Of a stretch of DNA of 6,981 bases, positions 1 to 4,864 are shown piece after piece. Position 1 is the first letter of the stretch. Each line of letters begins with the position of its first letter. Source of the DNA: an uncultured Oscillibacter sp. (GTDB lineage Bacteria; Bacillota; Clostridia; Oscillospirales; Oscillospiraceae); assembly GCA_910585385.1 (NCBI GenBank), contig CAJUDV010000060.1, forward strand, positions 1 to 6,981, written 5' to 3'. A model generated the notes under the pieces. That model did no database searches and was not told the origin of the DNA. It saw only the letters and a list, made by a program, of their open reading frames with translations. Position numbers and translations under genes: made by a program.

Positions 1-177
1 ATCGTCCTCCGGGGACAGATCATAGAACTTGCGGATCTCGGTGCCGTCCTCATTCTGCGTGACAGAAGAGGGGTAACACACCTGGGCGGGATCAGCCCAC
101 TCCGCCGCATGAGCGGCGGGAGAGAGGGCCATCGTCAGCGCCAATGCCAGGGCGCAGACTGCGGTAAGTTTCTTCAT
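1..177 (-). CDS. Secreted or surface protein, signal peptide and N-terminus only
   Basis: ATG at 177 follows AGGAGGAAACGACA, and 59 codons are visible before the window ends, so the protein is incomplete. Residues 1-24 form a clear signal peptide: MKK, a hydrophobic core (LTAVCALALALTMAL), then a typical signal peptidase I site after AHA at about residue 24. The mature part starts AEWADPAQVCYPSSVTQNED and continues through EIRKFYDLSPEDD. An opening of this type, with a Y-P-x-S-V and RKFYDLSPEDDP-like segment, is familiar from exported proteins of Clostridia conjugative elements, some of which carry a C-terminal membrane anchor; here that part is not visible. It probably acts at the cell surface during conjugation or adhesion, which is inference. 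It is 14 nt after the SpoVG-like gene and probably cotranscribed with it. Confidence 0.8.
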   Translation of the reverse strand, partial: MKKLTAVCALALALTMALSPAAHAAEWADPAQVCYPSSVTQNEDGTEIRKFYDLSPEDD

Positions 178-191
178 TGTCGTTTCCTCCT
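173..191 (-). repeat. 19-nt direct repeat spanning RBS and start (secreted-protein gene)
   Basis: This is the second exact copy of AGGAGGAAACGACAATGAA, containing the ribosome binding site and ATG at 177. Together with the copy at 577-559 it suggests duplication of a translation-initiation cassette. Confidence 0.85.
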
Positions 192-563
192 TTATATTCT
201 CATTTCCGGGGCGGGAGGAGCTTCCTCCTGTCCCATACCGGACTGCCTCTGATGAGGGAGCTGTACCAGCGACTGCTGGTAGGAATCCAGCACCGCCTGA
301 TGGAACTGCTGGTGGAACTCCTTGGTGCAGGGGAAGCAGATGTCCTTATAGCCGTCCCTGCCCTTGTAGCTGGGCATGGAGACGAAGGGGCCGTTGCTGC
401 CCTCCACCACCTTGACGCCCCGGATAGCGAAGCACCCGTTCAGGTTGACGGAGGCGTCCGCCAGGACGGGACCGCTGGCGTGGAGGGAGTGGATCTTTAC
501 ATCCACCTGCATGGGGAGGCCCTCCCGCTGGGGAGCGGGGGCCGGGTCGGGGGCCTTTTTCAT
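192..563 (-). CDS. SpoVG-family protein with terminal extensions
   Basis: This 123-aa protein contains the SpoVG domain at about residues 19-98. VDVKIHSLHASGPVLADASV and GCFAIRGVKVVEGSNGPFVS are followed by MPSYKGRDGYKDICFP and a final helix FHQAVLDSYQQ. Classical SpoVG (about 95 aa) is a nucleic-acid-binding regulator of sporulation, cell division and surface genes in Firmicutes; mobile-element homologues have no established role known to me. Compared with that core, this copy has a Pro/Ala-rich N-terminal lead (APDPAPAPQ) and a Q/P/E-rich C-terminal tail ending PAPEMRI, both probably disordered. Start ATG 563 is set by AGGAGG 8 bases upstream. The gap to the secreted-protein gene is only 14 nt, and the two genes share an identical initiation region. 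Family membership is secure; host-regulatory action is inference. Confidence 0.88.
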   Translation of the reverse strand: MKKAPDPAPAPQREGLPMQVDVKIHSLHASGPVLADASVNLNGCFAIRGVKVVEGSNGPFVSMPSYKGRDGYKDICFPCTKEFHQQFHQAVLDSYQQSLVQLPHQRQSGMGQEEAPPAPEMRI

Positions 564-577
564 TGTCGTTTCCTCCT
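559..577 (-). repeat. 19-nt direct repeat spanning RBS and start (SpoVG-like gene)
   Basis: The minus strand reads AGGAGGAAACGACAATGAA, covering the ribosome binding site, an 8-base spacer and the ATG of the SpoVG-like gene. An identical 19-mer at 191-173 starts the next gene. It supports ATG 563 over the TTG at 581. Confidence 0.85.
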
Positions 578-601
578 GCAAAAAATTTTGTAAAAATGGG
601 A

Positions 602-955
602 TTACTCCATGGTCATGCCGCCTATGGCGGGGGTGTCCTCCGGTTCGGGTCCATATTCACAAAGGCTCCACAGGGCGTGCCTGAACGCCCCGCTGCAGTC
701 CATATTCTGCTCCCGCATCCACTGCTCCCGCACGGTTTCCAGCGGATTCTCAAAGCGCAGGAGATGTTCCAGCAGATTATCCGGATAGGCTTTCGCGTTC
801 AGGGCCAATTCCTCAAAACAGGTGCGGGTGGCATCGATCTCACCCGCCTTGGCAAAGATGGAGCGGGCGGGACGCTGCAGCATGGCGCTCTCATAGGCCA
901 TCCAAGCCGCCTCTACCTTTTTTGCGAGATATGTGTGAATCTCGATCCTCGTCAC
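602..955 (-). CDS. DUF3848-like small protein (117 aa)
   Basis: The start is GTG at 955, with GAGGGGGGAT just upstream, beginning at the stop of the DUF3849-like gene. The protein is helical and soluble. An N-terminal helix (IEIHTYLAKKVEAAWMAYES) is followed by a middle region with ATRTCFEELA and a C-terminal LETVREQWMRE, then GAFRHALWSLCEYG. The pattern of a K-V-x-A-x2-x-Y opening and a late L-x4-REW-like helix resembles DUF3848, which commonly accompanies DUF3849 in Clostridia mobile elements; neighbour order supports the call more than sequence does. The function is unknown. It ends with a P/E-rich linker and IGGMTME, the same kind of tail as the upstream proteins. A 38-base AT-rich gap separates it from the SpoVG-like gene. 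Confidence 0.7.
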   Translation of the reverse strand: MTRIEIHTYLAKKVEAAWMAYESAMLQRPARSIFAKAGEIDATRTCFEELALNAKAYPDNLLEHLLRFENPLETVREQWMREQNMDCSGAFRHALWSLCEYGPEPEDTPAIGGMTME

Positions 956-967
956 AGAGATCCCCCC

Positions 968-1720
968 TCAGCTCATGCCGCCCATGGCGGGGCCGGCGCT
1001 CTGCTCCTGCCGGGGAGCGCGAAGCTCCTCCAGCTTTTCCAGCGCCCAGTCCGGCAGGTACTGCTCATCCAGAACGCCGGAGAAGTCGGAGCGGTTCCAG
1101 CGGGTCTTCTCGCCATCGCCCAGACAAACGGCGTAGACCGCCTGCCCTCTGGCGCGGGGAGAGCAGCCAAAACCGCCTTCCCCCAGCCAGAGCTGGCTGC
1201 GTACCTCCCAGCAGCTCTCCCGGAGCGCGTCAGGATTCATAACCAATACCTTGCCGTTAAGGTCCTGCTTATGCAGATTGCCGGTACAATGCTCCGGCCC
1301 GAACAGGCCCAGCGCCTGGTATGCTGTTCTGGCCTGTCCAACAAACGCCTCCAGCAGCGCCGCGGCGGCGTCTACTCCGTAGTAATGGTTGTACTTGCCG
1401 TCGGGGGGAACGAAAACCCTCCGGCCCCACCGGTAGGCCTCATCGCTGACCAGGTGCTTGCAGCCCGATTTATGAAATTCTTTCAGGGAGTTGGCGAGGA
1501 CAAAATTTACCCGCTTGAAGCCGAACCGCTCCAGCACAGACTGGGCGCAGTCCTCAGACAGCGTCTCGTCCGTCTCGTTGAAGTGATCCTGGATGGCCTG
1601 TTCAATAGCTCTGGCGCACTCCACGTTCACTCGGAAGCTGTCCTCATGCATCTGCGTTTGTCCAAGCCGGCCGGCCTCATTGCGGGAGTGGGGATAGACA
1701 TAGGGGAAATCAGCCGCCAT
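968..1720 (-). CDS. DUF3849-like protein (250 aa)
   Basis: The start is ATG at 1720, preceded by a GAGG site 7 bases upstream. The frame is open further upstream, but that stretch is the preceding gene read in another frame. The N-terminus FPYVYPHSRNEAGRLGQ, followed by NVECARAIEQAI (about 5-43), matches the DUF3849 family as I remember it; FGFKRVNFVLANSLKE (about 66-81) fits the same domain. A second, C-terminal region (about 95-235) contains FVPPDGKYNHYYGV, VMNPDALRESCWEV, QLWLGEGGFGCSP and AVCLGDGEKTRWNRSDF. This set is common in hypothetical proteins of gut Firmicutes mobile elements. No catalytic motif or membrane segment is visible and the function is unknown. The protein ends in a Q/A/P-rich linker and MGGMS, sharing the tail seen on its neighbours. 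Its stop is 12 nt before the next gene's GTG. Confidence 0.8.
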   Translation of the reverse strand: MAADFPYVYPHSRNEAGRLGQTQMHEDSFRVNVECARAIEQAIQDHFNETDETLSEDCAQSVLERFGFKRVNFVLANSLKEFHKSGCKHLVSDEAYRWGRRVFVPPDGKYNHYYGVDAAAALLEAFVGQARTAYQALGLFGPEHCTGNLHKQDLNGKVLVMNPDALRESCWEVRSQLWLGEGGFGCSPRARGQAVYAVCLGDGEKTRWNRSDFSGVLDEQYLPDWALEKLEELRAPRQEQSAGPAMGGMS

Positions 1721-2219
1721 AGACGACCTCGTTCTCCCGCAGCAGGCCGTCCAGCTCATCCAGACAGATCCCCGTCTGCCGGAACAGCTCCAGAAGGTCC
1801 GCCGGCACGTCCCGCAGGTCCGGCCCATCCGCGGCTGTTATGTGGATGACGCCCTCCTCCGCGAAGACGTCCAGCTTGGCGCCCTTGGGGATACCCGCCT
1901 CCGCCAGCAGCGCGTCCGATGGACGGAGGGCCTCTTCATCCCCCATACAGGGACAGGCCGCGCCGCAGTTGTCGCAGGGGCCGCACACCTTTGCCAGATG
2001 GACCAGCAGATCCGTGGTCAGCACCCGCAGGGACTGGATGGCGCCCACCAGCTCCATGGCGGTCATCGCCTCTTTCAGAACCACCGCGGCGTTCTCCGAG
2101 GTGTGGATGGCGATGGCGGCGCCGGGTTCCATGCCGCCGGCGGAGAGAAGGTGGGCCAGATTGCCGGCGGATTCCACCGTGTTGTTTTTCTTGAACATCA
2201 TCATTTTCTGAGAATTCAT
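1710..2219 (-). CDS. AbrB/MazE/SpoVT-like DNA-binding protein with cysteine cluster
   Basis: This 169-aa protein starts at ATG 2219 with GGAGG 6 bases upstream. The N-terminal part (about 1-75) is a helical accessory region (NTVESAGNLAHLL, then SENAAVVLKEAMTAMELVGAI). A cysteine cluster follows at residues 79, 82, 85, 89 and 91 (C-x2-C-x2-C-x3-C-x-C). An AbrB/SpoVT-type swapped-hairpin segment spans about 99-130 (RPSDALLAEAGIPKGAKLDVF, then GVIHITAA), with the usual L-x4-GI-x2-G-x-L spacing. A C-terminal helical region follows (VPADLLELFRQTGICLDELD). I recognise this architecture from Clostridia mobile elements annotated as AbrB/MazE/SpoVT-family DNA-binding proteins. It probably acts as a dimeric transcription regulator in the cytoplasm; no antitoxin partner is evident. 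The cysteines may bind a metal. Its stop overlaps the next start by 11 nt. Confidence 0.8.
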   Translation of the reverse strand: MNSQKMMMFKKNNTVESAGNLAHLLSAGGMEPGAAIAIHTSENAAVVLKEAMTAMELVGAIQSLRVLTTDLLVHLAKVCGPCDNCGAACPCMGDEEALRPSDALLAEAGIPKGAKLDVFAEEGVIHITAADGPDLRDVPADLLELFRQTGICLDELDGLLRENEVVYGG

Positions 2220-2240
2220 AGGGAACCTCCAATATTGATA

Positions 2241-3221
2241 TTAAAGTGTGATAAGGGCTTTCCTCGGGGTATGCACAAGCTCCAGCCGGAGTTTGTCCGT
2301 CTCCTGTCCGGCAAACAGCGTCAGCTGTGCCGCCAGGAACGGAGTGGGGTCATAGTTGGTCATGAGCAGCTCGCCGTACAGCGCGCCGCTCCGCTTCGCC
2401 ATGGGGTTGTCCCGCGTGAAGGCCAGGATGTAGAAGTCGTCGTACAGAAGCCGGATAAAGCGGTGGTCGTTGTAGGATACCGCCACAGGCCCCAGGCATT
2501 TACACAGGACCCGATGGAGCCGGGCATGGTACTGGGCCGCGATCTGCATATCGTAGCTCCGCTCCGCGCCGAAATAGGGCGGGTCGCAGTAGGTGAGCTT
2601 ATTGACGCCGTCCCGCTCCCGGATGATCTGGATGGCGTCCTTGTTCTCGATGGCCACATCCTGGAGCCGTTCCGAGGCGGGCTTGAACAAATATAAGAAC
2701 CGCGGCAGATTCAGGCCCTTGACCGCGAAGGAGTTGGTGGTGGCGTTGAAGCTGCCCCGGACCCGCATGACATAGGCCGCCGCCCGCTGGACGTCATAGA
2801 GTTCCAGCCGCTCCTGGAAGATGGGCCGCAGCTCCGCCGCCTGCTCCGGGGAGAAGCACGCCGGATCGTCCAGCACCCGCAGCTCCTCCCGGATGTTCCG
2901 CAGGGTGACCTCCTTATGGGCGGTAAAATCCCTGTAGAACTCAAAGACCTCCCTGGAGTGGATGGGGAGAAAACCAAGTTCCCGGAGCAGGGCGTTGCTC
3001 CGCTCTTTTACGCAGAGGAAGAGGTTGCTGAGTTCCGTGTTCAGGTCGTTGTAGATGTCAAGCCTGCCGGGGCAGGAGGGCATACTCAGCAGCACGGCGC
3101 CGCTGCCGCCGAAGGGTTCCAGATATTGCTTGATGCCGGGGGGAAAGACCTGGGTGATATAGGGCGCCAGCTTCTCCTTGCCGCCCACCCATGGAATGAC
3201 AGGCCGTGCGATGTCAGCCAC
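2241..3221 (-). CDS. Orphan D12-class (Dam-type) adenine-N6 DNA methyltransferase
   Basis: S-adenosylmethionine-dependent methylation of adenine N6 in duplex DNA is expected. With the GTG start at 3221 the protein is 326 aa, within the usual range for the family. The motifs appear in the D12/alpha order: motif X PVIPWVGGKEKLAP (about 7-20), motif I EPFGGSGAVLL (35-45), the acidic loop IYNDLN (56-61), catalytic DPPY (213-216), and VSYND (248-252) plus ELLMTNYDP (284-292) near the end. All key residues are intact. The longer upstream frame is discarded because it only reads the winged-helix gene in another frame. GTG follows GGGGAGGGAG with a short 3-base gap, so the exact start is moderately certain. 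No restriction endonuclease is next to it, so it looks like a solitary element-borne methylase, perhaps protecting the element from host restriction or tuning its expression. The target sequence cannot be read from the protein by eye. Confidence 0.92.
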   Translation of the reverse strand: MADIARPVIPWVGGKEKLAPYITQVFPPGIKQYLEPFGGSGAVLLSMPSCPGRLDIYNDLNTELSNLFLCVKERSNALLRELGFLPIHSREVFEFYRDFTAHKEVTLRNIREELRVLDDPACFSPEQAAELRPIFQERLELYDVQRAAAYVMRVRGSFNATTNSFAVKGLNLPRFLYLFKPASERLQDVAIENKDAIQIIRERDGVNKLTYCDPPYFGAERSYDMQIAAQYHARLHRVLCKCLGPVAVSYNDHRFIRLLYDDFYILAFTRDNPMAKRSGALYGELLMTNYDPTPFLAAQLTLFAGQETDKLRLELVHTPRKALITL

Positions 3222-3561
3222 CTCCCTCCCCGCTGCCGGGGCCGCTTTGCCGGGACTCCGGGAGAGTTGTTTCCCCGAACTGTTCCAGCGCGGACTCCAG
3301 GCCGTGGATGGCGGCCTCCAGGCCCCGCACCATGGACTGGAGCTGGAGGATGGTGGCATAGATTTCTCCGGCGGTCCTGGCGTAGAAGTACCCCTCCCGG
3401 CTGCTACAGATGGGGACGCCGTCCTGCCGCAGGCGGTTTACCAGCTTCCGCAGGTCTGTGCCGCTGAGGTGGAGCGCCTTTTCCAAATCGGCGCCTTTTA
3501 CCGTGTACCGGCGCCCGGAACAGGCGCCTTTCAGATAGGCCAACAGCTGTTTCTTCCGCAT
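3214..3561 (-). CDS. Small winged-helix DNA-binding protein (115 aa)
   Basis: The start is ATG at 3561, chosen because AAAGGACAAGAAT directly precedes it. The frame is open further upstream to a TTG at 3771, but that extension is only the repeat read in antisense and has no ribosome binding site. Residues about 4-46 form a helix-turn-helix-like unit with a recognition-helix candidate LSGTDLRKLVNRLRQDG. This is followed by a wing PICSSREGYFYA (about 50-61) and an amphipathic, possibly coiled-coil helix (about 64-96) that could drive dimerisation. The last 20 residues are Gly/Ser-rich and disordered. Small proteins with a GxPICSS...GYFYA wing occur in Clostridia prophages and integrative elements near methylase or replication genes. 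The stop lies 8 nt inside the start of the methylase gene, so the two are coupled. A role as regulator of the methylase or of element genes is inferred. Confidence 0.8.
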   Translation of the reverse strand: MRKKQLLAYLKGACSGRRYTVKGADLEKALHLSGTDLRKLVNRLRQDGVPICSSREGYFYARTAGEIYATILQLQSMVRGLEAAIHGLESALEQFGETTLPESRQSGPGSGEGGG

Positions 3562-3575
3562 ATTCTTGTCCTTTC

Positions 3576-3757
3576 CGGGGGCGCTTTCCCGAAAAAGGGC
3601 ACAAGCGGGAACCCCACGTGAGCCCAGCGAAGCGGGTCCCGTGGGGAGAGGAGGAGCAGCGGGATGAGCGAGCTTTCGGGCATCGCCCGGACGCGAGGGA
3701 TATGGAGCTTGCGATGACGAAGGGGCCGTCTGTCCCTTTCGGAAAAACGGCCCCTGT
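3576..3757 (+). repeat. Palindromic repeat, copy B, in the spacer with inverted flanks
   Basis: The core at 3612-3719 matches copy A in the opposite orientation. It has a CCCCACG/CGTGGGG outer stem around AGCCCAGCGAAGCGGGT, a second hairpin (TTCGGGC, loop ATC, GCCCGGA) and the same GCGATGACG end. The second hairpin differs in sequence from that of copy A but keeps its pairing. Outside the core, the left flank (GGGGGCGC then TTTCCCGAAAAAGGGCACA) is an imperfect inverted copy of the right flank (TGTCCCTTTCGG then AAAAACGGCCCC). This suggests a larger unit of about 180 bp bounded by inverted repeats. No transposase is encoded. Exact ends are uncertain. Confidence 0.6.
3722..3754 (-). other. GC-rich hairpin between micro-ORF and winged-helix gene
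   Basis: GGGGCCGT at 3722-3729 pairs perfectly with ACGGCCCC at 3747-3754 (8 bp). An inner stem of about 4 bp closes a short A-rich loop. Neither strand has a run of T immediately after it, so it is not a standard intrinsic terminator. It may be an attenuator, an RNA-processing or stability element, or the outer arm of the adjacent repeat. Confidence 0.55.
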
Positions 3758-3771
3758 GTTGATTTGTTCAA

Positions 3772-3804
3772 TTACTTATACCGCGTGGTATGGGCTGCGC
3801 CCAT
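3772..3804 (-). CDS. Candidate 10-aa micro-ORF (MGAAHTTRYK)
   Basis: ATG at 3804 is followed by nine codons and TAA, encoding MGAAHTTRYK. The minus strand carries AAGGAGGTGG at 3820-3811, almost the full anti-16S complement, 6-10 bases before the ATG depending on which bases pair. That is the strongest ribosome binding site in the window. The ORF lies 31 bases after the stop of the 342-aa protein and before a GC-rich hairpin, so it could be a true micropeptide, a leader peptide governing the following genes, or the remnant of a longer gene. I recognise no family. The peptide is basic at its C-terminus and has no hydrophobic core. Confidence 0.4.
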   Translation of the reverse strand: MGAAHTTRYK

Positions 3805-3835
3805 TTGACACCACCTCCTTGATCCGCCGGCATAT

Positions 3836-4864
3836 TCACTGCATGGTCATATCTTCCTGCGTCTGCTGCTGGGCAGTGTACTCCCGGACGAACTCCTGCG
3901 CGTTGCGGATCAGGTATCCGCTCTCATCATTGGCCTCCATATACCCGGAGGTCTCCAGAAGGTCTTCCGCGTAGGCTTTCAGGTCAATATCGCCGGATTG
4001 GATCAGCTCCTCCGGCACACCGCAGGAGCGGAGGTGGTCTGCGGCAAATTCCTTTATACCGTCACGGGGTACCCACTCATAGCAGTGCAGGTTCTGTGCG
4101 ATGTCCAGGGCAAATTTGAGCGTGCGGCAGTCCTCATATTCCAGGGCGGCGGCGAACTTCTCCAGCCAGTGCGGTTCACCCTGACCCTGCTCGCCCAGCA
4201 GATACCCAAGGTTATCCCCGTCCCGAACCAGATCGCTGATGCTGCTGTACTGACTCATGAGATCCCCGGCCTCGGGGAGGATGCACCGGGCCTCCAGCAG
4301 CGTGCAGTCCTCCAGGGACTTGACCCGCAGCTCATCCAGCGCCAGCACGACCTCGTTGGACTCCTCCGCCATTTTGCCGTCATATCCCGGCAGACGAAGC
4401 CATACGCCCTCGGGGACAGCGGGGGAGGCCAGCTTCAGCTTGACGCTCCAATCGCTGTCTTCCAGGAAAATTACATTTTTTCCGGAGTAAGACGGCTCTG
4501 CTGTCGTTTTCGGATATTCCACGAAATAGCCGTTGATAAACAATCCGGTGTGTTTGTTCTCAAACTCCTGCCCGATATGATCAAAATCCACATAGGGCAG
4601 AACATCCTCCGGCAGGTTGGCCGCTCCTCTCAGGCTGTACTTGCCCAAATCCTCATAGCTCCCAGCCGGATGGAGCGTGCAGCCGGGCAGGTTCAGAATG
4701 CTGTTGATGGCGTTAGCCGCCTTTTCGGGCGGATACCCCATTGAGACGGCGGCGAGAGCATAACTCTCCCATACGCTCAGCGTCTCCAGCCGCTCCTTCA
4801 GCCACTCCTGTTCTTGGGGCGTGCCGGGCAGCTCCAGGAATTCTTTGAAATCATCCATAATCAC
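3836..4864 (-). CDS. ArdA-like modular protein (342 aa)
   Basis: This is an acidic soluble protein paralogous in layout to the gene upstream. Residues about 20-117 form a partial module ending in LPEDVLPYVDFDHIGQEF and a TGLFINGYFVEYP strand, which parallels LPEKALALLDYEQIG in the 440-aa protein and the ArdA C-terminal segment. Residues about 140-322 form a fuller module: the WLRLPGYD strand, ALDELRV and EDCTLLEARCILP, then LEYEDCRTLKFALDIAQNL, and lastly a three-helix-like stretch with DIDLKAYAEDLLE. I associate the last block with proteins annotated as antirestriction ArdA in gut Firmicutes, but this rests on memory. The start is GTG at 4864, overlapping the upstream stop by 4 nt, with GGAG 5 bases before it. 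An ATG at 4858 would shorten the protein by two residues and has looser spacing. The Q-rich end TAQQQTQEDMTMQ resembles the neighbours' tails. The likely role is countering host restriction, or another DNA-mimic function. Confidence 0.8.
   Translation of the reverse strand: MIMDDFKEFLELPGTPQEQEWLKERLETLSVWESYALAAVSMGYPPEKAANAINSILNLPGCTLHPAGSYEDLGKYSLRGAANLPEDVLPYVDFDHIGQEFENKHTGLFINGYFVEYPKTTAEPSYSGKNVIFLEDSDWSVKLKLASPAVPEGVWLRLPGYDGKMAEESNEVVLALDELRVKSLEDCTLLEARCILPEAGDLMSQYSSISDLVRDGDNLGYLLGEQGQGEPHWLEKFAAALEYEDCRTLKFALDIAQNLHCYEWVPRDGIKEFAADHLRSCGVPEELIQSGDIDLKAYAEDLLETSGYMEANDESGYLIRNAQEFVREYTAQQQTQEDMTMQ

Noticed and set aside
563..1849. Long plus-strand open frame of 428 codons
   Set aside because: It lies opposite several supported minus-strand genes, has low-complexity Arg/Pro/Gly-rich sequence typical of antisense frames in GC-rich DNA, and lacks a recognisable domain.
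1842..2696. Plus-strand open frame of 284 codons
   Set aside because: It is antisense to the AbrB-like and methylase genes, which carry clear family motifs; it shows no domain of its own.
3222..3359. N-terminal extension of the methylase
   Set aside because: The Ser/Trp/Arg-rich extra residues are the winged-helix gene read in another frame; motif X lies just after the GTG at 3221.
3722..3754. Intrinsic terminator
   Set aside because: The stem is strong but no T-run follows on either strand.
3562..3771. N-terminal extension of the winged-helix protein to a TTG at 3771
   Set aside because: The extension is the repeat in antisense, has no ribosome binding site, and an ATG with a good site lies at 3561.
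3758..3780. Promoter in the AT-rich patch of the spacer
   Set aside because: A TTGAAC-like box is present on the minus strand, but no -10 box at suitable spacing could be found by eye.
3618..3974. Plus-strand frame starting MSPAKRVPWGEEEQ
   Set aside because: It starts within the palindromic repeat at a GTG without a ribosome binding site and runs into the antisense of the 342-aa gene. The shared peptide with copy A reflects the repeat, not a gene.
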